Positions 26,558 through 34,155 of a stretch of 64,000 nt of DNA are shown here, piece after piece (the first letter of the stretch is position 1; every line of letters begins with the position of its first letter). The translations under genes and the position numbers were made by a program. The notes under the pieces were generated by a model. The model did no database searches. It saw nothing but the letters and a program-made list of their open reading frames with translations, and was not told where the DNA came from. The stretch is from DASRYH01 sp035687245. GTDB lineage: Bacteria > Actinomycetota > Coriobacteriia > Anaerosomatales > PHET01. The stretch spans positions 14,621 to 78,620 of the forward strand of contig DASRYH010000019.1 of the NCBI GenBank assembly GCA_035687245.1. Reading direction: 5' to 3'.

Positions 26558-27811
26558 CTAGGCTTTGCCCAACGCACCGTTCTGCACGCCCGCGGCGGCA
26601 AATCGCTGGTAGACGATCGCGCAGACGATAGCCACCAGAAGCGCCGGGTACAGGAACGACGACGTGCTCACGGTCGAGATGAGCAGCACGTAGTCGAGTG
26701 GCACCAGAAGCAGGCCGAAGAGCAGCGCATATCCGAAGTCCCACTTGTCGAGTTCGGCTTCGGCGAACAAGGCGATCGGGATCAGCAGGTGCACGAGCGT
26801 GTAGTCGTGCGACTCGAACGGCAGAAGCAGCATGGCCGCGAACAGCAGCGTGAACCGCTTCCAGTCGGTGCGCTCGAAACGGATGACGTAGGCGCTGAGC
26901 ACCACGAAGCTCACGAGCGCGAAGACGACGTAAGCCGTGCGCATCGGATCAGACGGGAAGGCGCCGGTCACGAGCCGGTACGCGACCGTCACCACGCCCC
27001 ACAGGCTGTGGCCGTGCTGGTGCGCGCCAAGCGTGTCTGCGTACCCGACGTGGCCGACGAAGAGCGACTCGTACCAGTGCTGTAGCAGCTGAGGCACGCT
27101 GAAACCAGAGACCACGGAGAGCGCGAGCGTAGCGAGCGCCTCAAAGCCGATGGCCGCTGCGATCGCGATGCCGAGCTCCTTCCACTTGCGGTCGGCGATG
27201 AACAGCACGATGAAGACGCCGGGGTACATCTTGTAGGCGATTGCTGCACCAAGCGCGACGGCCGCCAACGACGAGCGCTTCTTCAGGAAGAGATAGGTGA
27301 ACGCCGCGAGCAGCATGAAGAGGAAGATCTCCTCGTTGCCGCGGTCGACCGTGAAGAGCACCGGGTACGACATCGTGGCGATGGCGGTCGTGACGAGCAG
27401 CCCTACAACTGTCGCTCGCCCTCTCATCTCGGTTGCCACGTGATCCCAGAGAATCGCGATGACCACGACCGAGAAGCTCAAGAGCGCGAGCCCAAATGCG
27501 ATCTTCTGCACGGGGATCAGCGAGAACAGGCCCATCAGCGACGTACCGAACGGTGAGTAGGGCATGTCCATGCTGTGCCCGCGGAGCAGCAGCGACGCGC
27601 GGTCGAGATCGCCGTAGAAGTCGTCGAAGCGCCTTCCAGGCTTGAACAGGAAGGTGTTGAGCGGGTACGGGTACTTGCGGTAGATGCCAAGCACGTAGTG
27701 GAAGACCGACGACAGCCAGGTTCCGGCCACGACGGTGAGCGTTATGAGAAGAGCGCGCCGGTTCTTCGGATGGCTGAGATCCAGCGTCGTCGAAGGACTC
27801 TGGGTGGGCAC
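26558..27811 (-). CDS. GT87-like (DUF2029) membrane mannosyl/glycosyltransferase
   Basis: 417 residues, about ten to eleven hydrophobic helices. DFYGDLDRA in the first loop, TVDRGNEEIF in the middle and AIAYKMYPGVFI are the features of the GT87/DUF2029 family (PimE-like), which uses polyprenyl-phosphate sugars outside the membrane. The start is GTG 27811 with AAAGGA 6 bases upstream. It lies 93 bases before legB on the same strand and may share its transcript. The 210-base region to ilvE is divergent. Donor and acceptor unknown. Confidence 0.8.
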   Translation of the reverse strand: MPTQSPSTTLDLSHPKNRRALLITLTVVAGTWLSSVFHYVLGIYRKYPYPLNTFLFKPGRRFDDFYGDLDRASLLLRGHSMDMPYSPFGTSLMGLFSLIPVQKIAFGLALLSFSVVVIAILWDHVATEMRGRATVVGLLVTTAIATMSYPVLFTVDRGNEEIFLFMLLAAFTYLFLKKRSSLAAVALGAAIAYKMYPGVFIVLFIADRKWKELGIAIAAAIGFEALATLALSVVSGFSVPQLLQHWYESLFVGHVGYADTLGAHQHGHSLWGVVTVAYRLVTGAFPSDPMRTAYVVFALVSFVVLSAYVIRFERTDWKRFTLLFAAMLLLPFESHDYTLVHLLIPIALFAEAELDKWDFGYALLFGLLLVPLDYVLLISTVSTSSFLYPALLVAIVCAIVYQRFAAAGVQNGALGKA

Positions 27812-28021
27812 TCACGGTCCTTTCAGTACACGACAGTTATTGTCACGCGGCCGCAGCGCAGCATCACGCGCTGCGTTCGACCGCTGAAATGTCCCCCTAC
27901 GCATGCAGGATACCGCGAAAGGGTAGCACCGAGCCGAGAGCCGCGTGGTTTCGTGTTCGAAGCGTTGCCTGCTCGTGTAAACTGTCTGGACTTGTATTCG
28001 GCGTCGTTAAAGGGGTGCGCC

Positions 28022-28939
28022 ATGTCGCTTCCGACCGTGGAAAAGATCTGGATGGACGGCCAGCTGGTCGACTGGGACAAGGCGCAGGTACACGTACTGA
28101 CGCACGCCCTGCACTACGGCACCGGCGTCTTCGAAGGAATCCGCTGCTACGAGCAGGCTGACGGCGGTTCGGCGGTCTTCCGTCTCACCGAGCACATGGA
28201 GCGTTTCGAGCGCTCGGCCAAGATGCTCTTCATGGACCTCGGCTACTCCGTCGACGAGCTCGTCGAGGCGGTCAAGGAGACGATCCGGGTCAACGGCCTG
28301 AAGTCGTGCTACATCCGCCCGATCGCGTTTCGCGGCTATGGCGTGATGGGTCTCGACCCGCTGCCTGCACCGGTGAACGTCGTCATCGCCTGCTGGTCGT
28401 GGGGCGCCTACATGGGCGAAGAGGCGCTGCGCGACGGCGTGGACGCAGGCATCAGCTCGTGGCGTCAGCGCGGTATCAACGCGTGCCCGCCGGCGATCAA
28501 GGCGACCGCCAACTACCTCAACAGCTCGCTCGCGCGCATCGAGGCCAACCAGCACGGCTATGTAGAGGCAATCATGCTCAACGAGCAGGGCCTGGTGGCC
28601 GAAGGCACTGGCGAGAACATCTTCATCGTGCGCGACGGGATCATCTCCACGCCGCCGGTCTCCGACGGCATCCTCCAAGGCATCACGCGCGACTCGATCA
28701 TCGTCCTCGCCGACGAACTCGACATCCCGGTCGTCGAAGAGTCGATCGTGCGAACTGACCTCTATACCTGCGACGAGATGTTCATGACGGGCTCGGCTGC
28801 CGAAGTCACTCCGGTGCGTTCGGTGGACCACCGCGCCATCGGACCGGCCGGCCCCATCACCCTGGAGCTGCAGCGCAAGTTCTTCCGCGTGGTTCGCGGC
28901 GAGGAGCCCGACTACGCCGAATGGCTCGAGCGCCTCTAG
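28022..28939 (+). CDS. ilvE: Branched-chain amino acid aminotransferase
   Basis: 305 residues, fold-type IV PLP enzyme. HALHYGTGVFEGIR, AIKATANYLNSSLA (Lys160 binds PLP), GTGENIF and TGSAAEVTPV are the group-I IlvE motifs. It interconverts Leu, Ile and Val with their keto acids. ATG 28022 has AAAGGGG upstream; the open frame back to 27575 is read-through of the divergent region. It is followed 33 bases later by citramalate synthase, so this is an isoleucine/branched-chain pair. Confidence 0.94.
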   Translation: MSLPTVEKIWMDGQLVDWDKAQVHVLTHALHYGTGVFEGIRCYEQADGGSAVFRLTEHMERFERSAKMLFMDLGYSVDELVEAVKETIRVNGLKSCYIRPIAFRGYGVMGLDPLPAPVNVVIACWSWGAYMGEEALRDGVDAGISSWRQRGINACPPAIKATANYLNSSLARIEANQHGYVEAIMLNEQGLVAEGTGENIFIVRDGIISTPPVSDGILQGITRDSIIVLADELDIPVVEESIVRTDLYTCDEMFMTGSAAEVTPVRSVDHRAIGPAGPITLELQRKFFRVVRGEEPDYAEWLERL

Positions 28940-28972
28940 GCACTTCGAGCTCAGAGCAAGGGGCTGAAACGC

Positions 28973-30532
28973 GTGATCACGATCTACGACACGACTCTGC
29001 GAGACGGCACCCAGCGCGAAGGGCTGTCGCTGTCCGTCGAGGACAAAGTGCGCATCGCGATGAAGCTCGACCTGCTCGGCGTGCACTACATCGAGGGCGG
29101 CTTCCCCGGAAGCAACCCCAAAGACATCGAGTTCTTCGAGCGCGCCCGCACACTCAAGCTTGAGAACGCGGTCATCTCGGCCTTCGGCTCCACGCGTCAT
29201 AAGGACGCGACTGCCGAAGACGACGCCGGCCTGGCAGCACTTCTCGCCACGGGCTGCTCCGCGCTGTGCATCTTCGGCAAGGCGTGGGACGTCCACGTCA
29301 CCGAGACGCTGCAGACCACGCTCGAGCGCAACGTCGAGATGGTGGGGGACTCGGTTGCCCACCTCGTGGCTGCTGGACGCACCGTCTTCTTCGACGCCGA
29401 GCACTTCTTCGACGGCTACAAGGCTAAGCCCGACTACGCGCTTGAGGTCTGCCGCGCGGCCGCCGAGGCCGGCGCGAGTGCCGTCATCCTCTGCGACACC
29501 AACGGGGGCACGCTGCCACACGAGGTCTCTCGCATCGTCGCCGAAGTGTCCGCAGCACTTCCGGGCGTAGCGCTGGGCATGCACGCGCACAACGACACCG
29601 GCTGCGCTGTGGCCAACTCGCTCGTCGCTGTGGACGCGGGCTGCGTGCAGGTACAGGGCACCATGAACGGCTACGGCGAGCGCGCTGGCAACGCCGACCT
29701 CACGAGCATCATCCCTGGTCTTGAGCTCAAGATGGGCCGGGAAGCTATAGGTCGCGAGCGCATGAAGCTACTCACCGAGGTGAGTTACTTCATCGCTGAG
29801 ACCGCCAACATCTCGCCGAACCCGCACCAGCCCTACGTGGGAGCGAGCGCGTTTGCGCACAAGGGCGGCGTGCACGCGAGCGCCGTGGTGCGACTGCCCG
29901 AGGCTTACGAGCACGCCGAGCCTTCGGCAGTAGGAAACCTCGCGCGCGTGGTCGTGAGTGAGCTCGCGGGTCGGGCCTCGCTCACGCTCAAGGCGCAGGA
30001 GATGGGCATCGAGCTGGCGGGGGAGACCGCAGCCGAGGTGCTCGACTCGATCAAGGAGCTCGAGTACCACGGTTACAGCTTCGAGGCGGCCGACGGATCG
30101 CTCGAGCTCATGCTCAAGAAGCGCATCGGCACCTACGAGCCGCTCTTCCGACTGGAGAGCTTCCGCGTCATCGCTGAGAAGCGCGAAGACGGCCGTGTGA
30201 TGACTGAGGCCACCATCAAAGTCCATGTGCAGGGCCACCGCTACATCGCGACTGCCGAAGGAAACGGTCCGGTCAACGCGCTGGACAAGGCGCTGCGCAT
30301 CGCGATCATGCGCTTCTACCCGGCGCTCGAGACGATGCAGCTGCAGGACTTCAAGGTCCGCGTGCTCGACGAGAAGAAGGGCACCGGCGCCGTCACTCGA
30401 GTCCTTATCGAGATGGCCGATGCCGAGCACTCGTGGGGCACCGTTGGCGTCTCCGAAAACATCATCGAGGCCTCATGGGAGGCGCTCGTCGACGCCGTTG
30501 AATACGGGCTCACACACCGCAGTCACGATTAA
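28973..30532 (+). CDS. cimA: (R)-citramalate synthase
   Basis: 519 residues, DRE-TIM metallolyase. It starts TIYDTTLRDGTQREG; the HxH metal/catalytic motif MHAHNDTG is at about 203-210, followed by GTMNGYGERAGN and a C-terminal allosteric LeuA-like domain (about 390-519). Spacing and length match the citramalate synthase group of the LeuA/homocitrate family. It condenses pyruvate and acetyl-CoA to citramalate, the threonine-independent route to 2-oxobutyrate and isoleucine. GTG 28973 follows AAGGGG. Alternative: 2-isopropylmalate synthase, less likely. Confidence 0.9.
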   Translation: MITIYDTTLRDGTQREGLSLSVEDKVRIAMKLDLLGVHYIEGGFPGSNPKDIEFFERARTLKLENAVISAFGSTRHKDATAEDDAGLAALLATGCSALCIFGKAWDVHVTETLQTTLERNVEMVGDSVAHLVAAGRTVFFDAEHFFDGYKAKPDYALEVCRAAAEAGASAVILCDTNGGTLPHEVSRIVAEVSAALPGVALGMHAHNDTGCAVANSLVAVDAGCVQVQGTMNGYGERAGNADLTSIIPGLELKMGREAIGRERMKLLTEVSYFIAETANISPNPHQPYVGASAFAHKGGVHASAVVRLPEAYEHAEPSAVGNLARVVVSELAGRASLTLKAQEMGIELAGETAAEVLDSIKELEYHGYSFEAADGSLELMLKKRIGTYEPLFRLESFRVIAEKREDGRVMTEATIKVHVQGHRYIATAEGNGPVNALDKALRIAIMRFYPALETMQLQDFKVRVLDEKKGTGAVTRVLIEMADAEHSWGTVGVSENIIEASWEALVDAVEYGLTHRSHD

Positions 30533-30662
30533 GAGCTGCGGCTTTTCCCCTCGTGGGACACGTACCGTTGACCGATTGTAGGCGCAACCTCGCAGGAGTG
30601 AACGATTCCGCATGGTAAACGACGCATGGGACACAGGTTTCGAGCGCGCCAGGGAGTCGGGG

Positions 30663-31448
30663 ATGCGAGTCGTCCGGGTGTTGTTCGAGGGAGACTGTCG
30701 TTACGGCCTTGCCGATGACGAGACGGTCACCCTCATCAGCGATGAACCGTTTGCGGCATGGGAGCCGGAAGGCGTCCTGCCGCTCCATGAGGCGACGCTG
30801 CTTTCGCCCGTCACGCCCACCAAGATCGTCTGCGTGGGTCTGAACTACCGCACTCACATCGCCGAGATGGGCCACGAGATGCCAGTGGAGCCCGTCATCT
30901 TCATCAAGCCGTCGACGGCCGTGACTGGCCCGGGAACCGCCATCGTTCTGCCGCCCGGCGTAGGGCGAGTCGACCACGAGGCTGAACTCGGAGTCGTGGT
31001 TGGCAGGCGAACTCACCGGGCGACGCGCGAAGAGGCCGCAGGCAACATCCTCGGCTACACGTGTGGCAACGACGTCACAGCCCGTGACCTGCAGAAACGC
31101 GATGGCCAGTGGTCGCGCGCGAAGGGTTTCGACGGGTTCTGCCCTCTCGGCCCGTGGGTCGAGACCGACGTGGACCCCACCGACCTGGCGATTCGTTGCC
31201 GCGTCAACGGCGAGCTGCGCCAGAGCGCGCACACGAGCGATATGATCTTTGACGTCTACGACCTCGTAAGCTTCGTGAGCGGTGTGATGACGCTCGTTCC
31301 CGGCGACGTCGTCCTTACGGGCACTCCCGGCGGCATCGGCGAGTTGCACGACGGCGATGTCGTTGTGGTCGAGATCGATGGGGTAGGTGCGCTGAGTAAC
31401 GCAGTGGTCACCCATGACCGCGAAGTCGAGCGCGTGCACAGTCTCTAG
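30663..31448 (+). CDS. Fumarylacetoacetate hydrolase (FAH) family protein
   Basis: 261 residues from ATG 30663 (AGGGAG 6 bases upstream); an in-frame ATG at 30612 would add 17 residues. KIVCVGLNYRTHIAEMG, the metal-binding DHEAELGVVVGR, GYTCGNDVTARDLQ, DGFCPLGPWVET and LTGTPGGIG are the FAH-fold signatures. Family members hydrolyse or decarboxylate 2-oxo acids, for example acylpyruvases or oxaloacetate decarboxylase; substrate here is unknown. It is separated by 130 bases from cimA, so may be independently expressed. Confidence 0.88.
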   Translation: MRVVRVLFEGDCRYGLADDETVTLISDEPFAAWEPEGVLPLHEATLLSPVTPTKIVCVGLNYRTHIAEMGHEMPVEPVIFIKPSTAVTGPGTAIVLPPGVGRVDHEAELGVVVGRRTHRATREEAAGNILGYTCGNDVTARDLQKRDGQWSRAKGFDGFCPLGPWVETDVDPTDLAIRCRVNGELRQSAHTSDMIFDVYDLVSFVSGVMTLVPGDVVLTGTPGGIGELHDGDVVVVEIDGVGALSNAVVTHDREVERVHSL

Positions 31449-31536
31449 CGCCCGTACCGCCCAACTGCTTGAACTTCCGTGTCCAACTCCGCCGCCTACC
31501 TGCGGCTATGTCTTGAGAAAGTGCTAGGTTCTAGAC

Positions 31537-32790
31537 ATGTTCAACTGGGACAGAAACATAGCTTTCGTCGCATGCGCCCGTTTCATCGCCCGGCTGGGCG
31601 GGGAGGCGGCGTTCTTCATCGGCGTGTGGGGCATGGCCGCCTACCGCTTCCACGCGAGTGCAACACAGATCGCGCTGCTCATGGCGGTGCTCGCACTTTC
31701 GTCGATGGTGGGTGCCGCGGCTGCGGGCGCGCTTGTGGACCGTTTCGGACCGCGCAACATCATCATGGGCGCGCAGGTCTTCTACCTGCCAGTTGCGCTG
31801 CTGGTGCCTCTCGTGCCGTCGATGCAGGTGATGATCGGCGTCTGCGCGCTGTTCGGCTTCGTGAACGCGCCCATCATGACTGCTACTGGTTCCTTTGCCC
31901 CGTATCTAGTTACTGAGCGTGCGGGCATCGAGAAGATCAACGCGCTGCTCGAAGGAGTGGGGGCGCTGTCGTTCGTGGCCGGCCCCGCGATCGGTTCGGT
32001 AGTCGCCCACGCATTCGGCATCCCTTCGGTCTTCTACCTCGACGCCGTACTCACCACGGTCGGCCTGCTGCTGGTTCTGCCGGTTAAGACGCCGCCGCTG
32101 GTGAATCGCGAGCACAAGCACGCGCTGCGCGAGATCGCCGACGGGCTGAAGATGGCGTACTCGCTCAAAGCGGTGCGCTACTACGTGCTTATGGGCACCG
32201 TTGTCTGGTTCAGCTTCGGCGCGTTCTCAGCACTTGAGCCGCTCTTCTATCGCGACGTCGTCAAGACCGGAGTCGAGACGATCGGCTGGATGAACTCGCT
32301 GTTCGGCGCGGGTATCGCGCTCGGCGCGTTCCTGCTCACGAAGCTGCCGTCCAAGGCCACTTCGGCTCGAGGTCTCGCCATTGGTGTGGCGCTGCTGGGT
32401 CTGGGCGCGACGGTCTACATCGGCACCACCGACCTACGCATCATCGCGCTGGGAGCCTTTGCGTGGGGCACGGTGATCGGGGCCGTCGAGCCGATGCTGC
32501 GCACGCTCATGCAGCTCGACGCACCCGAAGAGTACGTAGGGCGCATCATCGGCACAGCTCAGCTGCACCGCAGCGCGGGCGAGCTCGTGCCGCTCGCGCT
32601 GGCGCCAGGACTTGCGGCGCTCTTCGGCGTACAAGGCGTGATGATCGGTGGGGGCGTGCTTGCAGCGATCGCTGCGCTGGCTAGCTTCGGGCACGCGGCC
32701 TCGATCGACAGAAGCGGACACCGTCCGCGCGGCCGTGTCACAGCCGAAGAACTGCCGCCCTACGACGAGCCACTGAGCCCGCTGACCTAG
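31537..32790 (+). CDS. Major facilitator superfamily transporter
   Basis: 417 residues with about twelve hydrophobic helices in two halves and DRFGPRN after the second helix (motif A region). It resembles the MFS_1/MFS_3 drug or metabolite exporter groups; no substrate can be inferred. ATG 31537 has no clear ribosome-binding site (the preceding 20 bases read GCTAGGTTCTAGAC), so the message could be leaderless or the start slightly different. It is followed by a perfect hairpin at 32802. Confidence 0.85.
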   Translation: MFNWDRNIAFVACARFIARLGGEAAFFIGVWGMAAYRFHASATQIALLMAVLALSSMVGAAAAGALVDRFGPRNIIMGAQVFYLPVALLVPLVPSMQVMIGVCALFGFVNAPIMTATGSFAPYLVTERAGIEKINALLEGVGALSFVAGPAIGSVVAHAFGIPSVFYLDAVLTTVGLLLVLPVKTPPLVNREHKHALREIADGLKMAYSLKAVRYYVLMGTVVWFSFGAFSALEPLFYRDVVKTGVETIGWMNSLFGAGIALGAFLLTKLPSKATSARGLAIGVALLGLGATVYIGTTDLRIIALGAFAWGTVIGAVEPMLRTLMQLDAPEEYVGRIIGTAQLHRSAGELVPLALAPGLAALFGVQGVMIGGGVLAAIAALASFGHAASIDRSGHRPRGRVTAEELPPYDEPLSPLT

Positions 32791-32801
32791 CGCATGCCAC
32801 G

Positions 32802-32832
32802 CTTCGGCAGGCCTGTGAGGCGCCTGCCGAAG
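32802..32832 (+). terminator. Hairpin built from an inverted pair of the CTTCGGCAG motif
   Basis: CTTCGGCAGGC and its exact complement GCCTGCCGAAG form an 11-bp stem with a 9-base loop 11 bases after the MFS stop codon. There is no U-tract on either strand, so classical intrinsic termination is uncertain. The two arms are the dispersed genome motif in opposite orientation, as uptake-sequence terminators are in Neisseria and Haemophilus. Confidence 0.5.
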
Positions 32833-32880
32833 GGGCCGCTGGGCTCGGGCCGAGAAAATACTACTGTTCTTGTCGTATAT

Positions 32881-32892
32881 TGACCTAGGTCA
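32881..32892. promoter_or_regulatory. Perfect 12-base palindrome TGACCTAGGTCA, candidate operator
   Basis: The palindrome is 74 bases before the start of the membrane protein at 32967, just after an AT-rich stretch (GTCGTATAT). Its position suits binding of a dimeric regulator near the promoter. No regulator can be named from the sequence. Confidence 0.35.
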
Positions 32893-32966
32893 TGTTTTCG
32901 TACTCGCGGCGAGCGCACAGTGGGTCGTGCCTGCCTGGGTATGTGACCTGAGAGGACCTACGCGAG

Positions 32967-33656
32967 ATGAGTGACACGATGGCCGCTGAGCTTCAGACCG
33001 TTCCCGAGCGTGTGGAGTCCGCAGATGCGGTCGACGACGCGCCGAGTGTCTGGGACACCTACAGCCTCGTATACGCGCTCGTGCTGCTCTTCCTCGTGCC
33101 GGCGATGGCCAGCCTGAGAGGCCTCTACTGGGGCGACGACCGCTCCGGGACCTACACGTTCCAGTACGTCTCACTCGTGACGGTCCCGTTCGTTCTGGGC
33201 GTCGTCGCGACCTTCTTGATCGACTCCCGCGAGCCGCTGAAGCAGAAGCTCCTGCGCATCGCGATCCTCACGCCGCTCGTGGTCATCTCCGGTGTCACGG
33301 TCATGTTCACGGCCTCGCTGCTCATGCTGCCTGCAAGCAAGGTGCTTGGCATCGCCGACCAAGGCCTCTCTTCGGCGTTCTGGGTTGGGCTTGCGCTCGT
33401 TGCAGCTCCGCTCGTCTACTCGCTCTATCACCGCATCCGTCACCCGCACGGCATCGCGCCGGTGCTGCAGTGGCTGGCGATTCTCGCCGCGCTCGTCTCG
33501 GTGGTTGGCCTGTGTGTATTCAGCGCCACGCAGGACGGGAGCCTGACCGAGTACATCCGCAAGGACATCGTCGTCTACCTCGTGGGTGCGCTCACTTGGT
33601 ACCTGCCTTCGTTCGGCATCTCGGCGGGTCTATGGAGGAGCTCGGGTCTGGTCTAG
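32967..33656 (+). CDS. Unknown polytopic membrane protein
   Basis: 229 residues with a hydrophilic N-terminus of about 28 residues and then five or six hydrophobic helices; the second loop carries RGLYWGDDRSGTYTF. I do not recognise a family. It stands alone, with a palindrome upstream and a 170-base gap before the YerC-like gene. Base composition and codon use match the neighbours, so it looks like a resident gene. Could be a sensor or transporter component; no motif supports either. Confidence 0.7.
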   Translation: MSDTMAAELQTVPERVESADAVDDAPSVWDTYSLVYALVLLFLVPAMASLRGLYWGDDRSGTYTFQYVSLVTVPFVLGVVATFLIDSREPLKQKLLRIAILTPLVVISGVTVMFTASLLMLPASKVLGIADQGLSSAFWVGLALVAAPLVYSLYHRIRHPHGIAPVLQWLAILAALVSVVGLCVFSATQDGSLTEYIRKDIVVYLVGALTWYLPSFGISAGLWRSSGLV

Positions 33657-33830
33657 CCAGCCCCTTTTCGAGGCCGAAAGGGCGCCTCGTCCGCGGGTCG
33701 TGCACGGCACCTGCCGCTCGTCGCGCGGGCGCTCCCGTTCGGCTATCCATAGCGCATCATGTCGGGCCTGCGTGCTATTCTCGCCACGATATCTTGTGGT
33801 TCATGCTGCCGAGAGGAAGCCGCCCAAACC

Positions 33831-34136
33831 ATGCCCGAAGACCGCCTCAGAACCCCCGAGGTAGAGGAGCTGCTCTCAGCGCTGCTGTCCCTCGAAACCA
33901 ACGACGAGGCCTACGCGCTGCTCGTCGATCTGTGCACGGTTCGTGAGATCCGGGAGATGGCCCAGCGGCTCGAGGTTGCCAAGCAGCTCGCCGCTGGCGA
34001 GCACTACTCCGCAATTCAGGAGTCGACCGGTGCTTCGGCGACCACGATCTCTCGCGTAAGCAAGTCGCTCAACTACGGCGCCGACGGCTACCGTCGCGTT
34101 CTCGATCGGCTCGGCGACGAGCCGGCTGCTCGCTAA
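33831..34136 (+). CDS. YerC/YecD-family TrpR-like DNA-binding protein
   Basis: 101 residues, all helical in appearance. The C-terminal half contains TVREIREMAQRLEVAK and AIQESTGASATTISRVSKSL, the helix-turn-helix of the TrpR superfamily, as in Bacillus YerC/YecD. ATG 33831 follows AGAGGAAG; the frame to 33759 adds a non-conserved Cys-rich leader. It ends 19 bases before dnaE and is probably co-transcribed with it. Whether it binds tryptophan or regulates the trp genes 14 kb downstream is unknown; the family is not established as a Trp repressor. Confidence 0.85.
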   Translation: MPEDRLRTPEVEELLSALLSLETNDEAYALLVDLCTVREIREMAQRLEVAKQLAAGEHYSAIQESTGASATTISRVSKSLNYGADGYRRVLDRLGDEPAAR

Positions 34137-34155
34137 GAGGGGGCTTTTCCCGATC

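Noticed and set aside
28007..29590. 527-codon open frame on the minus strand
   Set aside because: It is antisense to ilvE and cimA and its translation is low-complexity, rich in Val, Asp, Arg and His as expected of shadow frames.
33659..33684. Hairpin CCCTTT...AAAGGG after the unknown membrane gene as a terminator
   Set aside because: The stem needs a bulge and has no U-tract; support is too weak.
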